DNA of 64,000 nucleotides from JALYXI01 sp963716685. Lineage in GTDB: Bacteria > Acidobacteriota > Terriglobia > Bryobacterales > Bryobacteraceae. Below the pieces are notes generated by a model, which was not told the DNA's origin, ran no database searches, and saw only the letters and a program-made list of their open reading frames with translations. Where the stretch lies: contig CAVQTR010000006.1 in the NCBI GenBank assembly GCA_963716685.1, forward strand, positions 868,001-932,000, in the 5' to 3' direction. Made by a program: the position numbers and the translations under genes. This document shows, one piece after another, positions 1 through 9,775 of the stretch (positions are counted from its first letter, which is position 1; each line of letters begins with the position of its first letter).

Positions 1-229
1 GTTCGCCGTCCAGCACGTAGACGAAGCGCTGGGCGTGTGAGGGCGCCAGGCTGCCGCCCGCCTCAAACTCAGCGGTGTATTGCGTGAAGTTCGCTCCGAG
101 AGCGGGACCGGCATGAACGATCGCGGTCGCTTTGGCCATGCCGGGCAGTGGCGCGCGGACGAATGTATCCGGCGTGAGGAGCAGATGGTCTGAGCGGTGG
201 ACGCTACGTGTTTGTCCGAGACGTTGCAT
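1..229 (-). CDS. allE: (S)-ureidoglycine aminohydrolase, N-terminal part (cut by window edge)
   Basis: A cupin enzyme that would hydrolyse (S)-ureidoglycine, the product of allantoate amidohydrolase, to ureidoglycolate and ammonia. Only the first 76 codons are visible; the rest lies beyond the left edge. Read from the ATG at 229 the protein contains the AllE/YlbA-like stretches RSDHLLLTPDTFVRAPLPG and RFVYVLDGE, where the E. coli protein has an ALLTPDGLVKNIIPG-type segment and a YVISG-type segment. It overlaps the 3' end of allB by 26 nt and is the next step in the pathway after allC, which supports the call. Being partial, the metal-binding cupin residues cannot be checked. Confidence 0.8.
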   Translation of the reverse strand, partial: MQRLGQTRSVHRSDHLLLTPDTFVRAPLPGMAKATAIVHAGPALGANFTQYTAEFEAGGSLAPSHAQRFVYVLDGE

Positions 230-1556
230 AGGAAGATGGGCGGACGAAGCGGCCGATGGGCGCCGCAGGGAAGCGGCAGTCCTGGAAGATCGTGTGTCCT
301 CGCAAAATAGTTTGCATTACGGCTCCGCGGAAATGCGTTCCGGTATACGGGCTGGAGCGATGGCGCTGAAACAGGTCTTCGGGTTGAAGCGTGCGGGTTT
401 CTGCGGGATCGATGATGACCAGGTCGGCATCCTGCCCTGCCGCGATGGCGCCTTTGTTCGCGATAGCGAAGCGGCGCGCCGGGTTTCGGGCCGCGACTTC
501 CGCGATGCGTTCAAGCGGCACGCCGCACTGCAGAAGGACCGCGAGCGTGGACTGCACACCGGCGATGCCGCCCCAGATGGCAAAGAAATCGCCACTTACT
601 TTCATGGACGGAGGCGCAGGCGAGTGATCCGACGCGACAATGTCCACGTCACCCGCGAGTAGATAACGCAGAAGATCGGTCTGTTCGGCGGCGGGGCGCA
701 GGGGCGGCGCGCACTTGGCGACGGCTCCGACCCGAAACAGATCGTCTTCGGTGAAGAAGAGGTAATGCGCGCAGGTTTCGATGGTGATGTCCGCCCCAAG
801 CGAGCGCGCTTCGAGAGCAGCCGCAATACCCCGTCCGGAACTGATGTGGACGATGTGCAGCTTCGCGCCGGTTTCGCGGGCAAAGAGTCCGGCGCGCTGG
901 ATGGCTTCCACTTCGGCGATGACGGGGCGCGAATCGAGGTAATCGCGGATGCCAGTGCGTCCCGCTTTTTGAAAGCGCCGGGAGAGGGCCGCCGTGAGCT
1001 CCTCACTTTCGGCATGGACCGCGACAGGAAGGTCCAGGCGCGCGGCTTCGCGCATGCCTTCGTAGAGCGTGAGATCGTCGGCGCGGGGAAATTCGGGCAG
1101 GCCGGAATCCGACATGAACGCTTTGAAGCCGACCGCACCGCAATCGGCTAGTTCGGCGAGTGCGGAAAGGTTGCCGGGGACGATGGCTCCCCAGAGCGCG
1201 AAATCGGTGACGGACGTGCGGGAGAGAGCTTCGCGCTTCGCGGTGAACTCGGCGCGCCCAATGGTGCAGGGCGTGGAGTTAAGCGGCATGTCGAAATATG
1301 TGGCGCCGCCGCCAGCTGCGAAGGCCTGGCTACCGGTGGCGGCTCCTTCCCATTCGGCGCGGCCTGGCTCGTTGAAGTGCACGTGGTCGTCGACAATGCC
1401 CGGGAGAACAACCAGACCGCTCGCATCGATTTCGGTGTGCGCGCCGGGCAGCTCGGGTGCGATGGCGGAGATCCGCTCGTCTTCGATAGCAAGATCGGCG
1501 CGGACGATTCCGGAGGGCGTGACGAGGGAGCCACCGCGGACAACCAGGTCAGGCAT
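204..1556 (-). CDS. allB: Allantoinase (cyclic amidohydrolase)
   Basis: Opens the hydantoin ring of allantoin to allantoate. The 450-aa protein has the amidohydrolase pattern: HVHFNEPGRAEWEG at the first metal site, a later VHAES, IVHISS, ETCAHY and an ASDHSPA aspartate near residue 310. I chose the ATG at 1556 (MPDLVVRGG) because a GGAG lies just upstream and the codon overlaps the allC stop by 8 nt; a further 18 upstream residues are possible but do not look like family sequence. It lies between allC and allE, so it is allantoinase rather than dihydroorotase or dihydropyrimidinase. Cytoplasmic. Confidence 0.93.
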   Translation of the reverse strand: MPDLVVRGGSLVTPSGIVRADLAIEDERISAIAPELPGAHTEIDASGLVVLPGIVDDHVHFNEPGRAEWEGAATGSQAFAAGGGATYFDMPLNSTPCTIGRAEFTAKREALSRTSVTDFALWGAIVPGNLSALAELADCGAVGFKAFMSDSGLPEFPRADDLTLYEGMREAARLDLPVAVHAESEELTAALSRRFQKAGRTGIRDYLDSRPVIAEVEAIQRAGLFARETGAKLHIVHISSGRGIAAALEARSLGADITIETCAHYLFFTEDDLFRVGAVAKCAPPLRPAAEQTDLLRYLLAGDVDIVASDHSPAPPSMKVSGDFFAIWGGIAGVQSTLAVLLQCGVPLERIAEVAARNPARRFAIANKGAIAAGQDADLVIIDPAETRTLQPEDLFQRHRSSPYTGTHFRGAVMQTILRGHTIFQDCRFPAAPIGRFVRPSSYATSRTNT

Positions 1557-2736
1557 ATCGCTCCAGGAAGCAGACGCCGGCGGCGATGGCGGCTGCCACA
1601 TCGTCGGCAAGGACGGTCTCGTCCGGGTGATGGCTGACCCCGCCGGGACTGCGCACGAAGAGCATCGTGGAAGGAAAGCGGCGCGCGAGGATCATGGCAT
1701 CGTGACCCGCGCCGCTGCACATGCGATGCGCGGGAAAGCCAGCTTGCGCGACCGCATCGGCGAGCAGACCGGTAAGCTGCGAATCCATGGCGACGGCCGG
1801 CTGTTCCATACGTGTTTGCCAGACGACGGTGAGCTTTCGTGCTTGCGCGATTTCTTCGGATGCGTGGCGCAGGCGATCTACTGCCGAGCAGCGGACGCCG
1901 TCATCCGGATGCCGCACGTCGAGCGTCGCGCGCGCGAGCGCCGGAATCACGTTGGACGCTCCGGGTTCCACGGAAAGGTTCCCGACAGTGGCGACCAGGT
2001 GCGGTGTTTGGCGCGCCAGGCTCTCGACGGCGGCGATCCAGTGGGCAGCGGCCGCGAGAGCATCCTGGCGCAGAGACATGGGCGTGGTTCCGGCATGATT
2101 GGCGCGGCCGTGAAATTCCACAACGGCGCGGCTCTGCCCGGCGATGGACTCCACGACGCCGAGCGGCAGGCCCAGATTCTCCAACACCGGGCCCTGTTCG
2201 ATGTGAAACTCCAAATAGCCGGCGGCGTCCCGCATTTCGGCGGCGGGAAGCTGCTCGGGATCGAGACCGAAATCGCAGATCGCCGGTGAGATTTTCTGCA
2301 TTATCTCGACATCAAGAGATGCGGTTAATGCGCGGCTGCCGATGAAGGGCACACCGTAGCGCACGCCCTCTTCTTCGGAGAAACCGATGATTTCGATCCG
2401 CTGCGGGGGGCGGGTTTCCACCAGAGCCAGAGCAAGCACCACCCCGAGGATGCCGTCGAACATACCGGCATGCGGCACGGTGTCGAGATGCGAACCGATC
2501 AGCAGCGGCACCGCTTCGGCGCTGGAACCGGGCCACGCGCCGCGAATGTTCCCCGCCGCATCCACGTGCACGCGGCAACCTGCGGGCCGCATCCAATCCG
2601 TAAGCAGGGCATGAACGGCGTGCATCGGCGGCGAAAGATAGGTGCGGGTCACATGATTCGGTTCTTCGGTGTAAGTCGCCAGTTCGCGGCACCGTCGAAT
2701 GGCGAGCTCCGCAGCTTCCCTGTAGCGGCTCATCAT
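1549..2736 (-). CDS. allC: Allantoate amidohydrolase (M20 family, hydantoinase/carbamoylase type)
   Basis: Converts allantoate to ureidoglycine, CO2 and ammonia. The 395-aa protein shows the M20 metal ligands in order: GSHLDTVPHAGMFDGILG, then the GFSEEEGVRYG di-glutamate, HIEQGPVLE, ANHAGTTPM in the dimerisation domain, and SGAGHDAM near the C terminus. Two adjacent ATGs (2736 and 2733) overlap the uraH stop as ATGATGA, so either can be the start. Close relatives are N-carbamoyl-amino-acid hydrolases; the flanking uraH and allB decide in favour of allantoate. Confidence 0.92.
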   Translation of the reverse strand: MMSRYREAAELAIRRCRELATYTEEPNHVTRTYLSPPMHAVHALLTDWMRPAGCRVHVDAAGNIRGAWPGSSAEAVPLLIGSHLDTVPHAGMFDGILGVVLALALVETRPPQRIEIIGFSEEEGVRYGVPFIGSRALTASLDVEIMQKISPAICDFGLDPEQLPAAEMRDAAGYLEFHIEQGPVLENLGLPLGVVESIAGQSRAVVEFHGRANHAGTTPMSLRQDALAAAAHWIAAVESLARQTPHLVATVGNLSVEPGASNVIPALARATLDVRHPDDGVRCSAVDRLRHASEEIAQARKLTVVWQTRMEQPAVAMDSQLTGLLADAVAQAGFPAHRMCSGAGHDAMILARRFPSTMLFVRSPGGVSHHPDETVLADDVAAAIAAGVCFLERYA

Positions 2737-3077
2737 GATCCGCGATAGGTGGTGTAGCCGAACGGTGAAAGCAGCAGCGGCACGTGGTAGTGAGAAGCCG
2801 GATCCGCCACACCGAAGCGAATCACCACTTCTTCGAGAAACGCCGGGCTGGACAAACCGAAATACGCGCCCGCAGCGAAGACGATTTCGTAGGCGCCGGC
2901 GTCGAGGGTTCCCGAGGAGAGCAGCGGTTCGTCGGTCCGGCCGTCGGCATTGGTGATCGCTGTTTTCAGATGCTCACGGCCAGTGGAATTTACGCGGTAG
3001 AGATCCACCTGAATACCCGCGGCCGGCTTCCCCGCGGATGTGTCGAGAACGTGAGTGGAAATGCGCGCCACATTCAT
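2733..3077 (-). CDS. uraH: 5-hydroxyisourate hydrolase (transthyretin-like)
   Basis: Hydrolyses 5-hydroxyisourate, the uricase product, to OHCU. The 114-aa protein has the family's N-terminal RISTHVLDTSAGKPA with the catalytic histidine, the YHVPLLLSPFGYTTY stretch and the diagnostic C-terminal YRGS. Length is normal for the family. The start overlaps the uricase stop by 4 nt. No OHCU decarboxylase (uraD) is fused to it or found elsewhere in the visible operon. Confidence 0.96.
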   Translation of the reverse strand: MNVARISTHVLDTSAGKPAAGIQVDLYRVNSTGREHLKTAITNADGRTDEPLLSSGTLDAGAYEIVFAAGAYFGLSSPAFLEEVVIRFGVADPASHYHVPLLLSPFGYTTYRGS

Positions 3078-3925
3078 CTCCGCAGCGTTAAACCGAGACA
3101 GCCATAAGGCGGACGCGCATCGGTGTAAACGCCCAGTTCATCGCCCTGTTCGGCGATGGTGTCCCACGTGCGGTTATTCGCTTCCAGGCGAACTTCAGAG
3201 ACCGCATCGATTTCGGCCAGCACCTGCGTGCCGATCCGGTGAATGATCTGCTGGATGCTGCCTGATTCGAACCCATGGAAGACTTCGTGAACACAGCGGC
3301 GCACCAGAGCGGTAACGGCTCCTTCGCTGAACGCGGCGCCGGGGCTGGTGTACAGCCATTCCATATCGAGCCACATGTGCAGAGGGCGGTTTCGGATATC
3401 CGGCAGGGTGGTGTACTGATCTCGAATGAAGCCGTGAAACGCGCTGCCGCCGAGCCGCAGCAGCCGGAATCCGCGCAGGCCGGAGCACGCTTCGGCGACG
3501 CCATTCCGAGTTAGTTCCAGCCGGGCCATGGCGCGCTCAGGACCGGAAGGGGCGAACGCAACGGCGGAGTTGGGAATCGCGGAGTACGGGATTTCGACAG
3601 CCGTGATTTGAATGCCCTCGGGCTGGGGATAAATGCTCAGAAATTTTTCGGCCAGGAAGCGGCTGTAGCTTTCCAGATCGTAACCGGTGTAATTCATGGT
3701 CTCGCGCTGGATGAAGTTTTTCATCGAGTCCGTTGCGATCAGCGAGGAGTTATCGCCGGTAGTGTAAGTGGGCCGGAACGCATTGCCATAGAGGAGCATC
3801 AGGACGTTCGCCCCGAAGACCGGATTGGCGCCCGCCGGAGTTTTTGCGTCACGATTCAGGCGGTAGGCCGAGACATCGCCTTTTCCGTAATAACTTTGCT
3901 TCCACCCGCTCGCGAACCGTTCCAT
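3074..3925 (-). CDS. pucL: Urate oxidase (uricase, cofactor-independent)
   Basis: Oxidises urate to 5-hydroxyisourate with O2. The 283-aa protein has the uricase start region YYGKGDVSAYRLNRD, the TTGDNSSLIATDSMKNFI segment corresponding to the family's Thr/Asp active-site loop, and ESYSRFLAEKFL. The ATG at 3925 lies 70 nt inside the 3' end of guaD, the longest overlap in an operon otherwise built on 4-8 nt overlaps. Either the guaD tail is over-extended in the sequence as given, or the coupling here is looser. The call fits its place between guanine deaminase/xanthine dehydrogenase and HIU hydrolase. Confidence 0.88.
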   Translation of the reverse strand: MERFASGWKQSYYGKGDVSAYRLNRDAKTPAGANPVFGANVLMLLYGNAFRPTYTTGDNSSLIATDSMKNFIQRETMNYTGYDLESYSRFLAEKFLSIYPQPEGIQITAVEIPYSAIPNSAVAFAPSGPERAMARLELTRNGVAEACSGLRGFRLLRLGGSAFHGFIRDQYTTLPDIRNRPLHMWLDMEWLYTSPGAAFSEGAVTALVRRCVHEVFHGFESGSIQQIIHRIGTQVLAEIDAVSEVRLEANNRTWDTIAEQGDELGVYTDARPPYGCLGLTLRR

Positions 3926-5202
3926 CCTTCCAACGATACGCCCTCCACCCAGACTTCGCGAACGCTTTCCGATCCGGCGAGCGTGAATGTGGCGGCGAGC
4001 AGTCGCTCGGGCGAAGGAGAGTTGCGCGCGACCGCGGCGAGCGGGCTGTCATCGGGAGCGCGGAGATAAACGAAGTCGGCCGACTTGCCCGGTGTGAAAT
4101 CGCCAATCAGGTCTTCGAGGCCGAGAGCTTCCGCGCCCGCGCGTGTGGCAAGGTAAAGCATCTGAGCGGCGCTGAGCAGCATGCCCTCTGGCGCAAGGCG
4201 CTGCAGCAGATACGCCTGCAAACCCTCCTTCAGCATGCCAAAGCCGGTGCCGCCGCCAACATCCGTCCCCATGCTGACGCGGACTCCGGCTTCCAGATGC
4301 CGCCGCAGAGGAAAGAAGCCGCTGCCGAGAGCGGCGTTGCTGCAGGGGCAGTGCGCGACGGCGCTGCCATGCCCGGCAAGCCGTTGCAGTTCCGAGGATG
4401 ATGCATGGATATTGTGCGCGAATACCGAAAGCCGGCCGGCTAATCCGAAGCGCTCGTAGACGGCGAGGTAATCAGCCGCGCCGGGAAACAGCCGCGCCAC
4501 TTCCGCGATCTCAGCCGGGCTTTCATTCATGTGAGTCTGGAAGCGCACGGTGGGGTGTTCTCGCAGCAGCGTCTGGCAGACTTCCAGAATCGCCTCCGAA
4601 GCGGAGAGCGCGAACCGCGGCGTGACAGCATACAGCAGGCGGCCCTTGCCGTGGAATCGCGTGATTAGTTCAGTGCTTCCGCAGTAAGCGGCTTCGGCGG
4701 TCTGATGCAGTTCGGGGAGCAGAAGACGATCGGACAGCACCAGGCCGCTGACAATTCGCGGACCCCCGGCGGCGGCTTCGAACAGCGCGGCCGTGGCCGG
4801 CACGAAATGCGCGCCGAAGACCAGCGCGGTGGTCGTGCCGTGCGCGATCAGAGCGGAGAGGAATTCGCCGGCGACGGTACGCGCAAAATTCACGTCAGCG
4901 AATTTCGCCTCCTCGGGAAGCGTGCTGAATTGCAGCCATTCCAGCAGCGAATGGCCAAGGCACCCCAGCGCGCGCACCTGCGGGAAATGAACGTGGGTAT
5001 CGACGAAGCCGGGCAGCAGTACGCCGCCGCGCAGGTCGCGAACGGGAGCCGCGGGATGGGCGGCGCGTACCGCCGCATAATCACCACGCGCGGCGATATT
5101 GCCATTCTCGACCAGCAGCGCGCCGTCTTCGAAAACTTCCATCGCGCCGGATTCCAGAAAGGGATTGCGTGGCGTGTGGAAGAGCGTGGCGCGGAGGATC
5201 AC
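3856..5202 (-). CDS. guaD: Guanine deaminase
   Basis: Deaminates guanine to xanthine, the substrate of the xanthine dehydrogenase encoded upstream. Amidohydrolase motifs are LLPGFVDTHVHFPQ (first metal site), HMNES, FAHNIHASSSEL, AHCPCSN and MGTDVGGGTGFGML, in the guanine/8-oxoguanine deaminase arrangement. The frame is open further upstream into the xdhB 3' end, making an apparent fusion. I chose the GTG at 5202 (VILRATLFHTP) because removing one base upstream makes xdhB stop exactly at this codon as a GTGA overlap, the junction style of the operon, and the resulting 448 aa is a normal guaD length. Deamination of other purines is possible. Confidence 0.87.
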   Translation of the reverse strand: MILRATLFHTPRNPFLESGAMEVFEDGALLVENGNIAARGDYAAVRAAHPAAPVRDLRGGVLLPGFVDTHVHFPQVRALGCLGHSLLEWLQFSTLPEEAKFADVNFARTVAGEFLSALIAHGTTTALVFGAHFVPATAALFEAAAGGPRIVSGLVLSDRLLLPELHQTAEAAYCGSTELITRFHGKGRLLYAVTPRFALSASEAILEVCQTLLREHPTVRFQTHMNESPAEIAEVARLFPGAADYLAVYERFGLAGRLSVFAHNIHASSSELQRLAGHGSAVAHCPCSNAALGSGFFPLRRHLEAGVRVSMGTDVGGGTGFGMLKEGLQAYLLQRLAPEGMLLSAAQMLYLATRAGAEALGLEDLIGDFTPGKSADFVYLRAPDDSPLAAVARNSPSPERLLAATFTLAGSESVREVWVEGVSLEGWNGSRAGGSKVITEKAMSRPTA

Positions 5203-7500
5203 GCGCGCGCGGCCCCGGCCGTTACCAAGCCCTTCCTGTGCGCGGCGGATGGCCCAGAAGACGCGTTCGGGAGTGGCCGGACTATCCAGTTCCACCACAC
5301 CGGCCGAGCCGAACGCGGCGATGGCTTCGCGGATGGCTTCGCGCACTGAAATGGCGAGCATGAGCGGCGGCTCGCCCACGGCTTTGCTGCCGAAGACCAC
5401 GCCGGGTTCGGATGCGCGCGTCAGGAAATCGACGTTGAAGACTTCGGGCATCTCCGACCACGAGGGCAGCTTATAGGTGGAGGCGCTGCTGGTTGTCAGG
5501 CGGCCGTTTGCGTCCCAGATGAGTTCCTCGAGCGTGAGCCAGCCCAGGCCTTGAACGAAGCCGCCTTCGATCTGGCCGCGATCGATCAGGGGCGACGTGG
5601 AATCACCGGCGTCCTGCAGGATGTCCGTGCGCAGCACGCGGCAGGCTCCGGTGTAGCCATCAAGTTCCACCTCCGTCACCGCGGCGCCGTAAGCGAAATA
5701 GTGGAAGGGCTTGCCAAAGCCGGTAGCTGGATCGTAGCTGAGGTTCGGGGGTGCGGTAATAGCCCTGCGCGAAGAGTGCGATGCGGCGGCGGTAAGCGGC
5801 TTCCACAATCTGATTAAAGGGAAGCTCCGCGCCGGTGGAGAAGACCTGCCCGTCGGCAAAGCGGACGTCTTCCGGCCCGCAGCCAAGCAACTCCGCGGCC
5901 ACCGGCACAAGCCTGGCTTTCAGTTCCTCGCAGGCATTCACCACAGCGGCACCGTTCAGGTCCGTGCTGGCGGAAGCGGCCGTGGCAGAGGTATTCGGCA
6001 CTTTGTCCGTGCGCGTAGGCATGATGCGCACAGATTCGAGCGCGACGCCAAGACTGTGCGCGGCGATCTGGCGGATCTTGGTGTGGAGGCCCTGGCCCAT
6101 CTCCGTGCCGCCGTGGTTCACCTGCACGCTGCCATCGCGGTAAACCAGCACCAGCGCGCCCGCCTGGTTGAAGAATGTGGCGGTGAAGGAGATGCCGAAC
6201 TTCACGGGTGTTATGGCGATTCCGCGTTTGGCATCGGCGTGCGTGGCGTTGAAAGCGGCAATTGCTTCGCGGCGGCTCTCGAAATCGCTCGAGCGTTTCA
6301 GTTCGTTCCAGATGCGCGGAATGCGGCCCGCATCCTTCACCGGCATGCCGTAATGTGTGGTCTCGCCTTCGCGATAGAAGTTGCGCTCCCGTACCATTTC
6401 GGGCGGCAGCGCGAGCGAGCGCGCGATGCGATCCATCACGTCCTCAATAATCACCATCCCCTGCGGGCCGCCGAAGCCACGGAAGGCAGTTTGCGAGGTC
6501 TTGTGCGTGCGGCAGATGTAACCCGCGACGTCGAATGCCGGAAGCCGGTAGGCGTTATCCGCGTGGAAAATGGCGCGCCACAAAATCGGCTCGGAAAGAT
6601 CGAGACTCCAGCCGCCATCGGAATAGAGTTGCAGATCCAGACCGAGCAGGCTGCCGCTGGAATCGAAACCGGCGGTGAAGCGCGCGAAGAAGGGATGGCG
6701 CTTGCCGGTAAGCACCATATCGAGCATGCGGGGCAGCCGGACGCGCACTGGCCGGCGGGTCTTCCAGGCGCCCAGAGCCGCGATTGCCGCGTAGGGATTC
6801 GCCTGCACTTCCTTGCCGCCGAACGCGCCGCCCATGCGTACGCACTCGACGGTAACCTGATGCTCCGCGAGAGCCAGAACGCGCGCGACAATCGCCTGAG
6901 TTTCGCTGGGGTGCTGCGTGGAGGAATGCAGGGAGACACCGCCGGTCTCATCAATCCAGGCGATGGAGTTCTGCGTCTCGAGGTAGAAGTGTTCCTGGCC
7001 GCCGATGGAGATTTCGCCGCTGAGACGGTGAGGTGCGGAGGCAATCGCAGAGGACGCGCCCTGCTGCACAGTAGCCGGCGCGCTGTGGAAGCTGCCGGCG
7101 GCGATGGCCTGCTCAATTGTCAGGATGGCGGGAAGCGATTGGTAGGTGGCGCGCACCCGCAACGCTCCGCGCTGGGCGGATTCCAGCGAATCGGCCAGCA
7201 CCCACGCGATGGGCTGCTGATGAAAAAGAACCTCGGTGGGGAAGAGTTCCTCATCGTGGCGATTGGGTCCGGAGTTGGCTTCACCGGGGACGTCGGCGGC
7301 GGTGAGCACCGTGTCGACGCCTGGCTCGGCGAGCGCTTCCGTGGTGTCAAGGCTCAACACAATAGCATGTGCATGGGGCGACATCACGGGCCAGGCATGC
7401 AGCAGACCCGGAAAGCGCAGGGTCAGATCGTCTGTATACAGCGCGCCGCCGGTGACATGCCCGGCGGCGCTTTCGTGCGGCACTGGCTGACCGACGGAGT

Positions 7501-7504
<4 letters not shown>
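5199..7504 (-). CDS. xdhB: Xanthine dehydrogenase, molybdopterin-binding large subunit (frame-disrupted)
   Basis: Catalytic subunit oxidising hypoxanthine/xanthine to urate. Molybdopterin-site motifs are GGAFGGKE, FRGFGGPQG and GTEMGQGLHTK; the catalytic glutamate motif GSKAVGEPP lies in the C-terminal part. The frame breaks at a run of five G (C on the coding strand) at 5747-5751: QGYYRTP is followed in the next frame by NLSYDPATGFGKPFHYFAY. Taking out one base restores a continuous protein. A second one-base excess near 5205-5270 would explain the missing stop before guaD; with both corrected the product is 767 aa, a normal large-subunit length. Start overlaps the xdhA stop by 4 nt. Sequencing error is more likely than true decay. 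Confidence 0.9.
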
Positions 7505-8865
<1,361 letters not shown>

Positions 8866-8908
8866 TGTTGCAGAAGCGCACCCCGGAGCGCATAATGACG
8901 GGATCGCC
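8866..8908. promoter_or_regulatory. 43-bp divergent control region between purine and pyrimidine operons
   Basis: All the non-coding DNA separating the first codons of xdhA (leftward) and pydC (rightward). Two large catabolic operons must be driven from here or from inside each other's first genes, so their promoters are likely to overlap. No clear repressor palindrome was recognised by eye. Confidence 0.6.
8868..8896 (+). promoter_or_regulatory. Predicted sigma-70 promoter for the pyrimidine operon
   Basis: TTGCAG at 8868-8873 and CATAAT at 8891-8896 are separated by exactly 17 bp, a good vegetative promoter match. Transcription would begin about 8902-8904, only some 5-7 nt before the pydC ATG at 8909, so the message would be nearly leaderless; no good Shine-Dalgarno sequence stands before that ATG. 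No equally good candidate was seen for the leftward operon. Confidence 0.5.
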
Positions 8909-9767
8909 ATGCCCCGAATTGTCAGATGTTCGCTGATCCAGGCTTCCAATGTCACCGTGCCGGAAGCGGATCTGGCCGTGGTGAAGAAGGACATGATCGA
9001 GAAGCATCTGGCGATGATTCAGCAGGCGGCAGACGCGGGCGCCCAGATCGCCTGTCTGCAGGAAATCTTCTACGGTCCATATTTTTGCGCGGAGCAGAAC
9101 ATCCGCTGGTATGACACGACTGAGCGCATTCCGGACGGTCCGACGATCCGGCTGATGCAGGATGTGGCGCGCAAACACCGGATGGCGTTGATTGTGCCTA
9201 TTTACGAAGAGGAGCAGGCGGGCATTTACTACAACACGGCCGCGCTGATCCATCACGATGGCACCTACATCGGCAAATATCGCAAGACGCACATCCCGCA
9301 GGTGGCTCCTGGTTTCTGGGAAAAATTTTACTTCCGGCCCGGCAATTCCGGTTATCCGGTGTTCGATCTGGGCTTCGCAAAAGTGGGGCTCTACATTTGC
9401 TACGACCGCCATTTTCCGGAAGGCGCGCGCGCGCTCGGCCTGAACGGCGCGGAGATCGTGTTCAACCCTTCGGCCACGGTGGCCGGGCTGAGCGATCATC
9501 TGTGGAAGATCGAGCAGCCGGCGCACGCAGTGGCAAACGGCTATTTCATTGGCGCGCTGAATCGCGTGGGCACGGAAGCGCCGTGGAACATCGGCCACTT
9601 CTATGGTTCGAGTTATTTCTGCGATCCGCGGGGACAGATGGTCGCGCAGGCTTCGCGCGAACAGGATGAGGTGCTGACGGCGGATCTGGATCTGGATATG
9701 ATCGGCGAGGTGCGCAAGACGTGGCAGTTCTTCCGGGATCGCCGACCGGACTCTTACGGAGCACTGA
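8909..9767 (+). CDS. pydC: N-carbamoyl-beta-alanine amidohydrolase (beta-ureidopropionase)
   Basis: Nitrilase-superfamily enzyme releasing beta-alanine, CO2 and ammonia from N-carbamoyl-beta-alanine. The Glu-Lys-Cys triad is visible in LQEIFYGPYFC, KYRKTHIPQ and YICYDRHFPEGAR. Start ATG at 8909 gives MPRIVRCSLIQAS. As given, the frame does not stop but continues into the aminotransferase. The conserved C-terminal RRPDSYG ends at about 9760 and deleting any one base just after it creates the TGA at 9765-9767, giving about 285 aa, the usual length. I therefore place the end at 9767; a genuine fusion is the alternative. Confidence 0.9.
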
Positions 9768-9775
9768 GCCGAATC

